From NCBI GenBank assembly GCA_008360975.2, contig CM039193.1, forward strand, positions 17,405,389 through 17,469,388: a DNA stretch of 64,000 nucleotides, read 5' to 3'. This stretch comes from Lichenostomus cassidix. Lineage: Eukaryota; Chordata; Aves; Passeriformes; Meliphagidae. Positions 24,246 through 38,719 of this stretch are shown piece by piece. The stretch's first letter is position 1, and the number at the start of each line of letters is the position of its first letter. Below the pieces are notes generated by a model. That model saw only the letters and a list, made by a program, of their open reading frames with translations, was not told where the DNA came from and searched no databases. Both the position numbers and the translations under genes were made by a program.

Positions 24246-26039
24246 TTCACAAAGCAGCATGAACAATAATGGTCTGAATGTAACAGCTTTCTTTATTCTC
24301 ACCTGAAGTCACTAGCCGCAGCTCTGGATTCCCACTGGGATATTTGAAGGTGCAGGTGGATGTAAATCTTCTGGATTGGCAGTGAGGACCTTGCTCCCCA
24401 GGCAGAGCTCTGCTTTCCCTGCCCCAGGGCTGTCGTTGCTGCCTGGCTGGGCCAGGAAAGGCGGAGGTGGGAATGGCTCCTGGGAATGCTGCAGGAATGT
24501 AGGCTGCAATGAGAGTGCAGGACAGTCAGGTGGTGAAGTGAATTTGCTTAGGAAACAAGGAGTTTAATCTTGGCCCTGAGAGCAGCAGCTCTCTAAGGCT
24601 TTTTCTGCCATTGATGACAGCTCTGCATTTACGTTGGTTTTTTCAGCTCTTTCTCCTTCTGTCATGATCAGAAAAATGATCTTTGAAACTTTCTAGAATT
24701 GGGGAGTTCAGTCCAGGATTTGTCCTGCCACTTAAGACTTAGAGAAAAAAGAAGGAATTCTCATTCCTGTGCTCAGACCCTGAGCCCAGAGGTTCCTTCC
24801 CTTTTTTTTTCAGCTTAGATTGATCCAGTTGTTCATGAACTGCAGTGCAGCTGTGCTCACACAATATTGCTGCACTAGCAACAGCAAGGTTTAGGAGTTA
24901 GCCAAGCAGGCCAGGGATGAGGTGAGTGGCTGTCAGATAATCTCGTTTGTAAAGGTAAAAGGTTTCAAATGATCGATTTTCCTGTCTTCTCACCTAGATT
25001 TCAGACTTTTATTCACTAATTCTCTATGACAAGTAATATTTGATAGTGGCCAAAATGAGGTAGTGCTACACTGTGAGGAATGTTTCCAACAAATAAAATG
25101 GACTCAACACAGTCAATTCAACCAAACCCCTACAGAAAACAATTATTTAGATTGCAGATTTCTTGGACTAATGGAGCTTTACAGCTACTTTGGAATGAAA
25201 GTGTTTTCTGCTCTGATTGTGGGAGCTCACTGTAGGTAATAATCAGAAAAATATTTTTCTTTTAATTTTCTGTCACTTATTTACCTCCTCCTTACCCACC
25301 TAAGTTTAATTGCAGCCCTAATCCAAGTGCTTTTGGCAGGACCTTTCCTCTCTGCAGATAAAATATTTGTGAGGAAGTGTTAGTAAGGAAGAGGACTGGC
25401 ACTGTGTGCTGTGTTTGAAGCACTCTGGGACTGTTGGAGCCTCCCAGATGTATTTTAGGAGCTGCATCTCTTCAGGAGTGTTTGGAAAGTACTTTTGAGC
25501 ATGGGATGGGTGTGAGTTGTAGGTGATAACTGGGGAGAATAGCAGGAATGAAATTCCCCACAACACTAAATTCCTGTTCTTTGCATCAAACTGATGCTCC
25601 AGAAAAGCACATATTTGAAGTAATTAATCCATGAGGGAGAACCAGGACTGATAGCTTGATTCAAAACAGGAATGGCAGAAGTTTTCAGCTGTTTCATGCT
25701 AAGACCATGAGGGTAAACATTGCAACCTCTGTAGAAAAAGCAGGTGCTGAGTTGCTCTGAGGTGCTGTACTGATACAGAAGGGGGAAAGTGGTGCATAAA
25801 TAGTGGATGAAGGAGAGGCAAAAAGGGAAATGAGGGAGAGAGAGGAAGAAAATGCAGGTGCATTTCTAGTTTGCTATCTACTGCAATGGGGTTGTAATTC
25901 TTGTTACTGGCTTGATGTGGTGCTGAGTTCCAATCCAAGGGTACTCCCTGTCTAAAGGCCTTTTCCAGTGAAGTCTGCATTCATCAATGAGATTCCCAAA
26001 GCAGCTGGGAGTAGGTGACTCCAGCCTCTCTGTGTCACA

Positions 26040-26194
26040 GAATATGTGCTGCTATTCCATGGCACGAGGAGCAGTGACTCCTCCTGTGGTGCTCACTCCT
26101 CCCTGGAGCACTGGGTGTGCACAGGTGAGGCACCAGGGCTCAGTCCTTCCCACTTCCTCTTGGAATTCCACATGGAATATGTGCTGCTATTCCA
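26040..26194. repeat. Exact 20-bp direct repeat, 135-bp period
   Basis: GAATATGTGCTGCTATTCCA occurs at 26040-26059 and again at 26175-26194. The repeat is itself partly symmetrical (GAATA...TATTC). The material between the copies does not look like a known mobile element. Confidence 0.8.
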
Positions 26195-26964
26195 GCACTA
26201 TTAGAATTGCTTTTGAAGACCCACAAAAGGTAAGCTCTGGGTATTTCCCTGTTTGTATTCCTGCAGCAGTGTGAGACATTGACAGAATGGAACATAATAA
26301 TGATCATAATAAAGTACATAATAAAATGTATTTCTGGCTCAGATCTGGACAAGGGTCTGTGTGTGCATCACCCTGGGCTGTGAACTACAAATCAATATTT
26401 CTCATTTCATGAAATCCACGTAGGGAATGCTTGGGTTTGATCACCAGCACACTGATAGAGGAGGTACTGGAAAAAATAGGGAAGTGTCTGATTCTGTTTT
26501 TCTTTTTGCAAGCAGGTTTTAACAGGCACATTATGATCTAACCTGATGGAAAGTGCAGGGAAGTATGATTAAACAACTCATTTATTAAACAGGGCAGGCT
26601 GCTGAAAAACAAACCAAAGGAAATATTTACAACAGCATTTTCTCCCATATGTTCAAACAAACTGATTTTCTGTGTATCTGGGAGCCCACATTTGCCTGGT
26701 ACCAACTGAGGTGTTAAATTCCAAGTAGGGAATGTATTTCACTTCTCTCTCTGATGGATTTGTTTGCTTTTCCAGCAAATTGTGAAGCACCTCCCTGTAC
26801 CCCTTGTGTGTGGGCATTTAAGATTCTCTAGGGGTTGAGCATTGGTGGTGCACAGCAAACAGCTTTTACAAGATTATGAGAATTAGAAAAACAAGTTCTG
26901 CAGCTTTCTTGCGAAAGCTTCACAGAGTGTTTATAGCCCCTGCTAAAGATGGCTCTATATCCCC

Positions 26965-27095
26965 AATCCCAGAGCAGCCAAAGCTGGAAAGGACCTCTGG
27001 AGATCCCCCAGTCCCAACCTCCCACCAAGGCAGGGTCACTGGAGCAGGTGCCACAGGAACACACCCTGGTGGGTTAGGAATGTCTCCAGAGAGGG
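26965..27095 (-). mobile_element. CR1 LINE 3'-end fragment
   Basis: The + strand reads AAGCTGGAAAGGACCTCTGG, GATCCCCCAGTCCCAACCTC, then CAAGGCAGGGTCACTGGAGC and GAATGTCTCCAGAGAGG. This is the reverse complement of the CR1 3' region found across bird genomes. The copy is short, decayed, and has no intact reverse-transcriptase frame. Confidence 0.85.
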
Positions 27096-30000
27096 TGACA
27101 TATGGATTTATAAAGCCTCCTAGTGCTTTCATCAGTGGGTTATTTAGAATTATTTCAGATTTGAGTTTCAAAAGAGGCATTTAAAATAATTATCGAAAAT
27201 TATTAAAGCAAATATAACAAACAATATGGGATGATAAGTCACAGGAAAGGGTTACTAATACTTTCTCACCATAGCATGTCAACTGGGAAAGCTGTCTTAT
27301 GCTTCTTTGCATATGGATAGTTAATTACAATTTTTAATTTGATACATGTTTGGAATTATTTCCTAGAAGACAAGGATTACAGAAGTTCTAGAAGAGGTCA
27401 CTGTGCACATAAATATTGCCCTGTGGGAAGGAAGGGAATCCAATAGAATGCTTTCTATCCCAAATGATCATGTTAAATTCCCAGCTCCATTGCATGGCCC
27501 TGTGACAATTTTGCTGTTCCACCAAAAACATCACGGCTGGGAAAAGAACAGGAGTCCCTGCTCTGGACCAGCCTGGTTTGCCACTTGTTTGTTTGTTTGC
27601 AATGCTCTGGGTGATTTCAGTCCCTTTCTCTCCAGTTCCAGACTTGGTCTCACCATTTGGTTTGGTGGCAAGTGGTGCCTGGGCAGCTGAACAGGGAATC
27701 AAGCCATGAGTATTTCAGAGTAAAATGACTGTTCTACCAAGCCTGCATAAAAAAGGGAATTGAACAGATGCCTCTAGAGCTGCCCACACCCAACAGAGCA
27801 TTCAGTGCTCAACTGCCTTTCTGTCTTGCCACCTATCAGAGAGAATTATGGCCTCAGAGGCAAAGCTGCCGAGTCACAAACATCTGCTGGGAGGCTGAGC
27901 AGAGCAGGAGCAATTCCTGCCAGGCAGATGCTGCCATGTGACAAAACCCCAGCACACTTCCCAGGAAGGGATGTCCTTGCTGACAGAACGAGCAGGGCTG
28001 GCCAGACTGAGCTCAGGCTGCACCTTGGGAAGCTGCTTCTGATGCCATATGGATCTTTCTGGAGGGGTTTAACCTACCATCAAAATTAAAGTCACTTCTA
28101 GTTGGTTTTATGATCCTATTTTCTGTGCTTGTGAGGGGTTTGGATGGTTTCAGTATTTCTCTATTACATTTTCTGTGCTATTTGCTGTAAGCCTGAGGTG
28201 ATAAACATGGTCCTAGTGAAATATGCCCCTGTACTTCCTTCCTTGTATTAAAGTCAACAGCCTCCTGTATCCCATGACTCCTGGGTATAAATTGTATTTT
28301 CACTGGATGAGAAAACACAGAGAAAACCCACTTTGGCTGAGCTTGCTGTAGGGGTGATTCAATCTCCTTTCTTTTCATTTTCATGTATCAGGACAGAAGC
28401 ACTCCCCAATAATGCCAAAGCATTTTGTCTCCTCAGTGTTCCTGCCTGGCTGATGCTGCCAGGACATTTTGTTCCTGAAAATTTGGAGGCTGATTTTTGA
28501 TCTGCCACTGCCAGAGCATCCTTATGCTAATGGTGAGCTCCGTGGAAATCTGCCATCCCTGCAAACAGCAGACACTAAAAATAATGGCTGATGCAGCCCT
28601 GAATTACCTCACATCACAGGAATACTTTGATATCTATAGTCAAGAAATAATTTAATTTCTTTATCAATGCAGAACCTCTGCACTGTTACCATACTGAATT
28701 GTTTAGCTGTGTTATTGAATCCTGAAATGGGACAAAGCTGCAGATACAATTTGAGTTTCCTTTTTTCTGTATTTCATGCACACACTACGTTTTACAAATC
28801 ATGTATTTATTTAAAAAAAAACCCAAAAATATTCTTTAGGTTCTCCAGCAATCTGAGATTTGGTGGGGAAAACAGGCAGGTACTTAAATATCTTGAATGT
28901 TCTCTCCTTGTAAATTAGTTGCACAGAACATCATTCCAAACATGCTATCGAAGTAGAAAAAAATCTAGCTGGTTTTAGAAAATAACTACTGGTCATTGAA
29001 TTATCCTGGGCTCAGAAAACACCTACTTTTGATGTCAAGACTTTGCAGGCAATATTGGAAAGAAGAAGAGAAGAAATCTTGTCTTTTCTATGGTAGCAAC
29101 TTTAAAAAGAACTATGTTTGGTCCTGAGGCTGCAACTAAATGGTGTCATGATGGCAGAACAGTCAGAATACTGAAACACTGCTCAAGGTAATTTCAACAC
29201 AGGAAAAGGTCCATTTTTTAAAAGAAAACTGTAGGTAACACCTTTAAAAAATGTTTTCAAGATATGAGTAGCTGAAGCTCAATCCCAGGCTAAGCCTAAA
29301 AGCACAAGTGTTTGAATTCATTTGATGAAGGCACTGCTGGCAAACAAAGAAAACAGCAGGTGCCAAAAGGAAATCTTTCAAAGGCACCCAGAAACTCGGA
29401 TGTATCTAAGTAATTATTGAAGTCAAACCTCTCATCCACACCATTACTGCTACTAAGACAGATTTAACTAATTTGCATCTCTAATGGACATCAACCCATG
29501 GAAATAAAGGTCAGGCTGAGTGGCTGCAGGTGAGGGCTGTGAGCTGCTGGGAAGGGAAGCTCTGCTTGGAGATGCTGTTGGAGGACAGAGCTGAGCTGCT
29601 CACCCTGGTTTGCTGACAAGGTAAAGCAAAAGGGCTGACGAGGTGGTGGAGGGAGAGAACAACATTTTATTTCTTGGGCAGCTCAGGGGAGTGAGTCTTT
29701 TCTGTTCAGCTGTTGGCTCCTGCAGGGTGATATTGATGGAGTTTGGGGCAGAGCAATGTCCTGCTGAGGAACTCAGGCTTGGCTGCTACATCCTCATCCA
29801 CCCCTACTTTGATTTATAGTCTGCCACATCCTTGCTCTTTCTCTTTGCTTTATCCTGCTGTTTGCCTTTAGAGACTTCTAGAAACTTTCTAGTAAGATTT
29901 GTGCCTTTATGGAGCAAAATAGTACAGCAAAGCCTCACTGAGGAAATCCTGCTTTTCTTCTCTCATCCCAAAATTGTGACTACATTTGATAGCAATCAGA

Positions 30001-33000
30001 GGTGTTTGCAGCTTGGTAGTCTGGATTCTCAAACTTTATTTCAGGTCTTTGGAATATTATTCCAGTTGTTGATGTTTTTTTGCTTCTAATCAGCTGGTTT
30101 GAAACTGCTCTACAGACCTATAATTGAAATAATTTCCCTAAGTAATGAAAAACTGCAGTGTTCCCAAGTCAATGCATTGTTCTGTAGCTTTTGATATCTC
30201 AGTTACTCTTAATTTTTGCTGCACACTTCAGCTGGCAGAGCACAGATATCTTGGATTTCAGTAGTTACCTCTTCCTTGCTGTGACTTCCCCCAAGCACAA
30301 GATTTCCCATTAAGCATCCTTTATTTCCCATCACTGTTCAGGGGTGCTTTTTGCATGTTGTGTAATAGAGAGAAGGCCAGGAAAGGCTGCACAGGAACTT
30401 TGGATTTGTACTTCAATTTTGTAGTTGTTTGGTGGTTTAGGATATCTCCACTGATGTGGAAGCACAGAGTATCTCAGTGTGGGAAGCCATGTGCAGTGAT
30501 TAAAATAATTCTGGAGTATAAGTAAGACATCAATTAGCAATGAATGTTAATGATTTATTGCTGTCTCAATAGGGAGGTAGAATTCAGATTGGAATTACCT
30601 ACAGTGGAAATCAATATCAGAATTCAAAGATTCTTCTGATAGCTCTTAAAACTGAAAAACTGATCTCCATCAGACTCTTATTGCTCATTCTTGTGCTTAA
30701 TCTGTCTGTCAATGACAATGCAAGCAGTAGGTTTTTTTAGGATTGATGTTAAATATTTTTAAATCTGTTCATGCAGAGAAAGTACAGTAATGCATTGGTT
30801 TAGCTTTAAGGGAGGTTTTGGGGTTTGGATCCTTTTGGTTGTTTTTTTTTAAGAACCTCCTCATAGTGGATTTCTCATTGCAGTGATAATTTTTAATTGC
30901 AATCTGTTGTTTTATTATTTCTTGGGGTAACTTCTGTGTTAGGTTTTTCAATGTGTTTTCCAGACTATAATACTGAAACAAAGAAAGTATGCAACTCGTT
31001 TTCATGTGCTTCTTGTGGCATTAAGGATTGAGACAATGCCACAGAAATGCACCAAATTGTTGCCACAAGATTGATTTGTTTTGGATTCAGGCACAGGGAG
31101 ATGCCATGAACAGGTTTCTGAATGAAAAATAGCTGATTTCCAGCCAGAGTACACAGATGTGCTTTTTGATATGGAAAGTTGAACGAAAATAAATAGCAAT
31201 GTTCCATTTCCAGAAGCGATGGTGATCTGTTCTTGTCCTGACAATCTCTGACAAACCCTCTGAGGCTTTGGACTGGAAAAACTGATCTTGTACATGTAGA
31301 GTGTGACACAGAGGCTTGTAAAGCTGTCAGCTTTGTGGGATGGCCATTAACCTTCACAGCACATCTTTACAGAGAAACATTTGCTGCAGAGGGATGACAG
31401 GAGGGGCACTGGGCAGAATATGAATTAGAGCAGCAGCTCTCAGACACTTGCTCTCTCAAGATTTGGATTGCTTTGGTGTCGAACGTCACCGAGAGGCTGA
31501 GCTCTGCCTCTGAGAGTCACAGGAGGGAAACATTCTGCTGCAGTGCAAGATGGAATTTGAAATATCACAAGCTGCTTTTGTTTGAAATGCTGGGCAGCAC
31601 TGAGTGCTGCAGGAGCTGTGGGTGTGATGGTCACTGTGGGGATTCTCCAGACTCGGTTCATGCTGCAGCTGCAGCCCCTGATAGGCACCAGTGAGGGACA
31701 AGGCATTTGTCACCATGGCTGTGCTCCAGGCTGGGAGAAATCCTCTTCAAATGGAGCTGCATGCACAGCTGAGACATCCCAGGCTGGCAGAATGTGTTGT
31801 GAATACCAAGAGAAGGCAGGAGTGGGAAATCAGGGGGATACAAATTCTCCACCCCCAGCCCACACTGCACAGCTCTGCTCACAGTGTCACCAAAGTGCCA
31901 CCATCTGGGTGTCCCTCTGAGGGGTTAATGAACACCTGACATTCCATTCCTGCTGCTTCCACCACATCAGCACTTCTCTGGGGAGGAGTAGAGTACAGAT
32001 TATCTAAACCTCATCTTCCAACCCAATTTGGGTTTCTCTGGAACAGAAATGGTGTTCATTCACCCAGCCTGGATGGCCTCAGCACAGATAAAAGTACAGC
32101 TATAAAGGACCTGTGACACCAGAACTGAATCTTATTAAGGCCATTTTGTGCAGTCCACACCACAAAGAGAGCAGATTATCACTTGAAACACTCTCTCTTC
32201 AAGCTTCAATAATTCCCAGAAAACTGCTGAGCTTTGAAGCAGTCTCTTCTATGTTAAGTTATTCTGATCAAAAGGAAAAACTGTTTCTAAGACTTGCTTT
32301 GGCTTTCTGATCAGTTTTTCTTCTTTTCCTTTTACTTTTTTCTCTTTTTTTGTTGTTTTTGTTTTAATTTTTTTTAATTGCTGTGGGTGGAATTTTGATT
32401 TTGGTTTATCCAAGCAGGACAACCAAAATTCATATCAGTAGGTTATGCTCCTATTCATAAGCTTTTAAAAAAAGCCAACCCAACCAAGATGGGGATCCAA
32501 ATTTCCTTATTTTGCCTCTTTTTCAGGGTTCATCTTTTCCACTTGGCTTCAAGGTGGCTGCAGAAAAGACTGATGACAGTCTAATGACTATGTAATATAT
32601 TTTTAAATCTTTGAGAAATAATTAAAACTTTTCTACACAGATTAATTAAATCTTTCATCCTGAGGATAGGAAAGATGAAAAAAGTTCCTACAATAATTTT
32701 TCTTTTTCTGAGCTGATAGAGGAGGCTTTTTCCAGATCCAGCAGTTCCTGTATGAAATTCCCAGGGTTGTGCAGGAGCCCTGGATCTGCTGGTAGCACAG
32801 AGAAGCATCCCACACCCCACAATCCCATCCCAGAGGGAGAATTCTGTCTCTCCCCTGGTGAATGCACAGGGCAAATGACATGAGAACACCCAGAGGGGAG
32901 GACAAGGAGGATAAACCAAGAGGTTTGGAGAGCTGCAAGTGGAGAATTCTTTATTGGTTTGCAGAGTGTGCAGCAATTCAAACTGAGTTGGGTTTCTGTA

Positions 33001-35830
33001 ACCAGAGCTCAGTGCTTCCCATATTTAAGAAATACAGTGCAAAGTTCAGGGTGGGAGCTCTTCTGATCCCTTTCCAGGTAGGGGAACAGCACCTTCTTCC
33101 AGCAGGTCTGAATTAATTTCCAATCATTTAAACAGATTAAATCTCTTCTGATCTTTTAATTGTATTTTCTTATCACAGTTTTAAATGCAGCCTTTCAAAT
33201 CTCCCAATGCTTATGCAGATCATCACAGCTCCATTTAACAGCCACACTTCTGATTTCACACCTTTAAAGGAGCAATCAGGCTGCTCTCTTTGCTGGAACC
33301 ATTGTGACAAGGAAACAGAGGGACACTGCAGCATCCTGCCAGTGGAAAACCCACAGGGATACTTATTTACCTCAACGGTGATACAGTCTGTGAAGAAATT
33401 TGGGGAAATTAACTAGGGGTTAGTGTTAAAATTCAAGTGAGCATTACAGAGAATCAAAATTGTCAGGTCGGTTTTTACTATGTAATAAATGCAAGGAAAA
33501 GTGTCTACCAAAGTAACTGTAGCAATTTCATTTGAACAAAGTACTTTGCAATAGGACTGTTCTGCTGGAAAAATGCTCTCTTGGGATAGAAATTCTAAGA
33601 GCAGCAGTGATAGCTCAGAAAGGGGCTGAAATCTGATTTGAGAGCTAACATCTCAGGTGATCCTCAACCAGCAAAACTTCCATGGCTCTGGAGGAGGGCT
33701 GGATGGACTTAGGGCTGCTGGAAATGGGACAGGGAGCTGTGACCCCAAACTGCATCAGTGCATGTAGCAGAGGTTGGAACACAAACCAGCTGTGAAGGGA
33801 CAACAAAGGAGAACCTTTCCCTGAAGCATAATTAGATTTGTTCCCGCTGTGGGTCTCAGTATGGCATGAGCAGGGTAGCTGAGGAGAAAACCTGCCTTAG
33901 GACAGTCTAGGACAGTCTCTAAATCCAGCCAGACTCATGTTATTTCTGAGGGAAACACTACTGTAAACTGGGAAGAGGGCAGGGCAGGCCTTTGGAGAAA
34001 CTGCAGTGTAAACACTGCTAAAATAGCCTCACTCCTAGTTTAAGTGAAGAGAAGGATCTAATCATTAGAGATTATTCAAAAGGGCTTGAACTAATTATGG
34101 GAGTCCTAACTCATTGCTGCAATAACACTGTAACAGCTTCAAACTCTTCCACCCTGAATCTTACAAGTGGCTACCTGAAAATGGAGTTAGATCAGAAGGA
34201 CAACAAAAGATGCTCTCAAAGCAGGAGAAGGCCATTCAGAGGTGGTTTCTGGCAGGCTGAGACCCTCCCTGGCAGGGTGCTGCACAGTGTGTCACACTGG
34301 GAATGTCCCCCAGCTGATGTGCTGGGGCAAGCTGGACACTTTAAACAGGAACTGCTAGGATTGCAGTATTAAAAGCTGTATCCACCATTGACTCCTATTA
34401 AGCAATTTTTCCATGGCTAAGTTCACAAGCTGATGATTCTGGATTATTAAGGGGTAGAACTGGTGAAGCTCTGCTGCAATCTGTGGAATTCTGAGCTACA
34501 TTTTCTTCAAGCTGCGAGCTGAAACAAACAGATGCCCAAACCTGTGTGAGGCCAGGCCTGAGCTGTGAGGGTAAAGGGCTATCCATGCAAATAGGGAGCT
34601 CTGGTGTTATTTGCACAATAAATTGTGAGTGTGCACGTCCATGGGATAAGTGAGACAGAAGCAGTGATGGGGTAGCAGTGTAAGGGGTGGGCAGCAGCAA
34701 CAAAAACCAGAATGAGCTCTAAACTAACAGGAGAGAGATCAAGGTGTTGGACTGGGAGTACTGCCTGCTGCTTGTTCCTTAACACCCTCAGGAAAACACA
34801 GCTGATGTCAGACAAAGAGGACAGTGACTAAGAAATTCCAGAAATCATTTTCCCTGTCTAGCCCACAGCTTAACTCATCTGTCCTTTTTAATGCAGAGTA
34901 TAGACACTTCCAGTGTCATCATTCCCTTTTTTCCGATATTTATGTCAAGTGATTATCTGTGCAGCTTTTGGCTGAGAGCAAAATTCAGACATGCTTACCA
35001 CTCCATAGAACATATTCCTAAAACCTGAGAAGCTCCAAACTTGCCTGCTTAGAATTTTAATTAGGAGGTGAGATCAGTTTCTTCCCAAATTATTCCAAGG
35101 GCTGACTTGCAATTGATATTTCAGTGCTCGGATTAGCCACATAGTGTCACCCTAGACCATCACAAAGTCTCATAAGAGGCACTCTCCTGAATCACCAGCT
35201 CTGAAAAGTTTTACTGGGGGTAGGCTGGGAAAAGGTTTCTGCTTCTAAATAACTTACCAAACTTCCCAGGTGAGTCTAGTTCCTGCTGGTTAACACACCT
35301 GCAGCCAGAGTTGCTGCAGTTCTGAGCAAGAGCCACCTGCACTGCTTTGTGCTAATTGCCAGCAGCCGAGGGCACTGGGCAACTCCTCTCTGCCTCACAC
35401 CTTGGCCTCTGCACTCCTCAGCTTTAACCAGAATGTGCTAACTCTGCTGCTTAGGATTCCCAGGGGTTTCTTGTCAAAAGCAAAGTTTTCCAACTTTTAA
35501 AATATAGTTTAGATTCTTAAAGCATACATAAGGTTCAGAAAGAGCAAAAACCTTCAAGTTTATTCTGCTAAATTATTCTATTGATGCTTCAGAAGAGATC
35601 CCAAAGCAAAATCTCCTCTTTACCTTCCTTATCCTTGGTTTCTGAAATTATTTGGAATATGAACTAATTTATATTCCTGGACTTTCCCAATATAGTTTTA
35701 AATTGAAATTAGGTTGGTCATGTCCAGGTTTAGATCTAGATAATACAAAAATCTTGAAATAGTGATAATTTTTTTAAAAACCCAAACAAATAAAATAAAG
35801 CAAAGTTACAAAGCATGCCTGAGGTCGTAG

Positions 35831-35892
35831 ACCATAGAATGGTTTGGATAGGAAGCAACCTTACCGATGATGTAGTTCCAGCCTCCAAGAGA
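35831..35892 (-). mobile_element. Short CR1 tail fragment
   Basis: CATAGAATGGTTTGGATAGG, then AGCAACCTTACCGATGATGT and AGTTCCAGCCTCC, is a diverged reverse complement of the CR1 3' tail. Only about 60 bp are recognisable. Confidence 0.8.
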
Positions 35893-38705
35893 AGATCTAA
35901 ATCCATAAATACCAGCAGAACTTCTTCCAAAACTGCAGAACCATTAAAATCCAGCAGACAGACAGAAGGCCATGGACATCTGGATGTGGAGCAAATTGAG
36001 ACTCAAAGGTTATCTTCACTCTCCAGAGAAGATTAACTACAAAAAATGCTACCAAGGGGTACTAATTATCATAGTAAATTGATAACACCTGGGGCACTCT
36101 TGCTAGCTGAATCCCACCTGGGGTTTCCAAAAATGGGCAATGCTAGGTGTGCGGTTTGCTTTCTCAAAAGATTTCTTATTCATCTTATAAATCCTGCATT
36201 TTGCCAAATGTGCCTGAGTTATTTGCTATATGCTCAAAGAAATCAGTGAAATTGGCTCCATCAATTTGAGTGAAATTAGAGACAGCTCTGAACCTGTTTA
36301 TTCATTTTTACAAATGCTAATGAAATAATGATGCCAGGGAGACATGAAGTCATTTTTGTGCTATTTTTGGCTGGTTTCCCTTTGAAAAAGGTTGATAGTG
36401 TTGATAGCTAGAATTGAAATGGAACTTTTTCCTCCTTTCAGCCATAAAACCCCTCTCTTCATTAATAAACAATCATGTTCCCGTGTTTACATCCCCAGTT
36501 CTGTTCTAATGGCTCCTACCAGTGCTGGAAATGACACATCCAAAAGGCAGCAAAAAGTCAACTGCTGGGCTGCTGAACTGTGCTCCAAACAAAAATGAAA
36601 TAAATTTTAGGCCATGCCACAGGTTTCAAAATTAGTTGATCAGAAACCTGCTGCAAAATCTAGATTTGCTTCATGCTCTTTTTCCTTGGGGAGCTGACAG
36701 TGGAAGTAGATGAAAGAGGAGTGTAAGGATTTTGCAGGCTGGGGGGGATTTCAATTTGTTTTTCTTTATTCAGTGGGTTAGGGATTTGGGTTTGGTTGGT
36801 TTTGTTCAGGTATTGGATTTTTGTTGTCTCAGATGGGTTATTTTAGGTGGAAGAAAATAATGAATTTGCAAGGGCAAAAGCCCATTGAATGATGGTTCAG
36901 TGATAGTAACTGCATTGATACACCAGCATATTAATGTGAAATATTTCAGGTATTTTGCAACTAAATTGAGTTTTTGGGAGTCTCTCCTGCTAAGGTTCTT
37001 TTTAAAGGCTCACTTCTACCCCCCAGCAAAACCAGTTGATTGAAGCTGGAGTAATATTTTTGTCTGTAAACCTCCATGCAGATATTATCCTTATATGAGT
37101 ATTGCTATGCTTTCGATCAGAACACAATGAAGTTTTTCTAGAAAAGATTTCATAACCTTCATCACACAAGCTGTAAAACAGACAACAGCCTTATTGAGGA
37201 TCCTTTTCTCAGGATAGGAAGATACTGAAGGGAATGCCTAATTGAATGCTGCTTCTCTTCACCCAGGATGGCCAATTCAGGGTTTAGATTAAATTACATG
37301 TTTAAGTTGTGTCACTTATGTGTCTGTTCCTAAAGCACAAGCCCAGTTGTCTTCTTACCTGTTTGCTAATATTGGCCCTGTTATCAGCTCTCCCACTGGA
37401 GATAAGGCAGGAAGCACTTGCAGTCAGATGTGATATCCAATAACCTGGAAAATCACTCTGAGCCCTGACAGATATTAACAGAGGCCTACAAGCTCTGTGG
37501 TGTCATGCTTGATTTTTAACACAGCAGAGGAAATTATGTTCTTTTCATTAAGTGTCCAAACATAACCAGCTTAGCCTCTTCAAATCCCTGGGGTTTCTGC
37601 CTGCCTTGGCACAGAAACATGCCTGGCTGTTTGGCTCCTTTCTGTCTTGGTGCTTTGATGATCTCCTGAATATTTGTTTTCATAAAAAAAGAATTAATGC
37701 CTTGATACCTCAGAGCCCTCTTAGAAAGGTTTCTAATAATAGACATTAGAAATTACCTAAATTTGTATTGTTTCAGATTTATCGACTTAATAAGGTTTAT
37801 TTGCACTTTCTATTTCTGTTTCAGTGGATTTCTTCACCTTAATTAGAATTTAATTTGATACTCTGTGGGGGATTTAATAATGTCATTTGTTGTACTAGTG
37901 TTGTTCACACAAAGAAACAAAGAAATGAAAAGCTGCAGTCCATAGCTTAGAACATGGACTTAAGTTAGCAACACCATTACTGTAACTCTGCAGTCATATT
38001 TAATGAGTTTTGATGCCACAAAAACTATCCTGGGAGTTCAAGTCCAGGCCTCTAACAAGAGGTGAAAGAGCATCCTTCAGGAATACCTTTATCATTGTAC
38101 TGAAGGGTTTTCTGTAGCTACTGTCAATCTGTAAATCCTTTTTTCTTTATGTTAGCTATCCACCCTGATAGGCAGAAGCACCATTTCCCTCAAGTGGGCC
38201 ATACTTTCAGGTTTGTTCCCATTTTTTCCCCATTTCTCCCTTGTTTTCCTCGGTCTTTTCCAGGAGCTCCAGACATGATCACTGGAAGCAGCTGCTGCTG
38301 AAAGCAGAATAAATTCTCTGTCACTCTCTGATTTTTTTTTTTTTAAATGACAAATCAGCCATAATGCAAATTATGTCTTCAAAGAATCAAACAGAAAGCA
38401 CCATCTAGGGACAGCAATTGTGTAACATCTTCATTCCCTTGTAAACTGCTGCAATCCCATCCCAAATATAATTAAATTAATTTCCCTGTGCCACATATTT
38501 ACTGCGGTTCATTTCAGCATAGATTTATATAATCTCCTCTCCTCGTGGTAAGAATTACATATTTGTAAATAGAAATCAATGCCAATCAAGTGCAGCGAAT
38601 TATTTCAGATTGATGTCTTCAAAAAATTCTCCGAGGACAAGAAAAAAAATTCCCCAACCCCTCCTGCCGTTCATGATAGGAGAGCGTGAGCTCAGCATCA
38701 CAGTT

Positions 38706-38719
38706 GTTTCCTTGGAAAC
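38706..38719. promoter_or_regulatory. Candidate RFX X-box palindrome
   Basis: GTTTCCTTGGAAAC is a perfect inverted repeat with a TT spacer; the symmetry extends to TTGTTTCC/GGAAACAA at 38704-38721. It fits the RFX-family X-box form GTTNCC-N-GGNAAC. An exact octamer, ATGCAAAT (POU-factor motif), lies about 340 bp upstream at 38364-38371. Binding and function are inferred from the motif only. Confidence 0.35.

Larger units (their letters stand above)
24246..35830. other. Intergenic DNA, no gene recognised
   Basis: These 11.6 kb downstream of ATP2B2 have only short open frames (about 130 codons at most) without family signatures or convincing exon boundaries. Recognisable items are a CR1 tail at 26965-27095 and a 20-bp direct repeat at 26040/26175. 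The rest is unique-looking AT-rich sequence. An unannotated noncoding RNA cannot be excluded. Confidence 0.6.

Noticed and set aside
38032..38052. tRNA B-box-like word GTTCAAGTCC
   Set aside because: No matching A-box or cloverleaf could be drawn around it.
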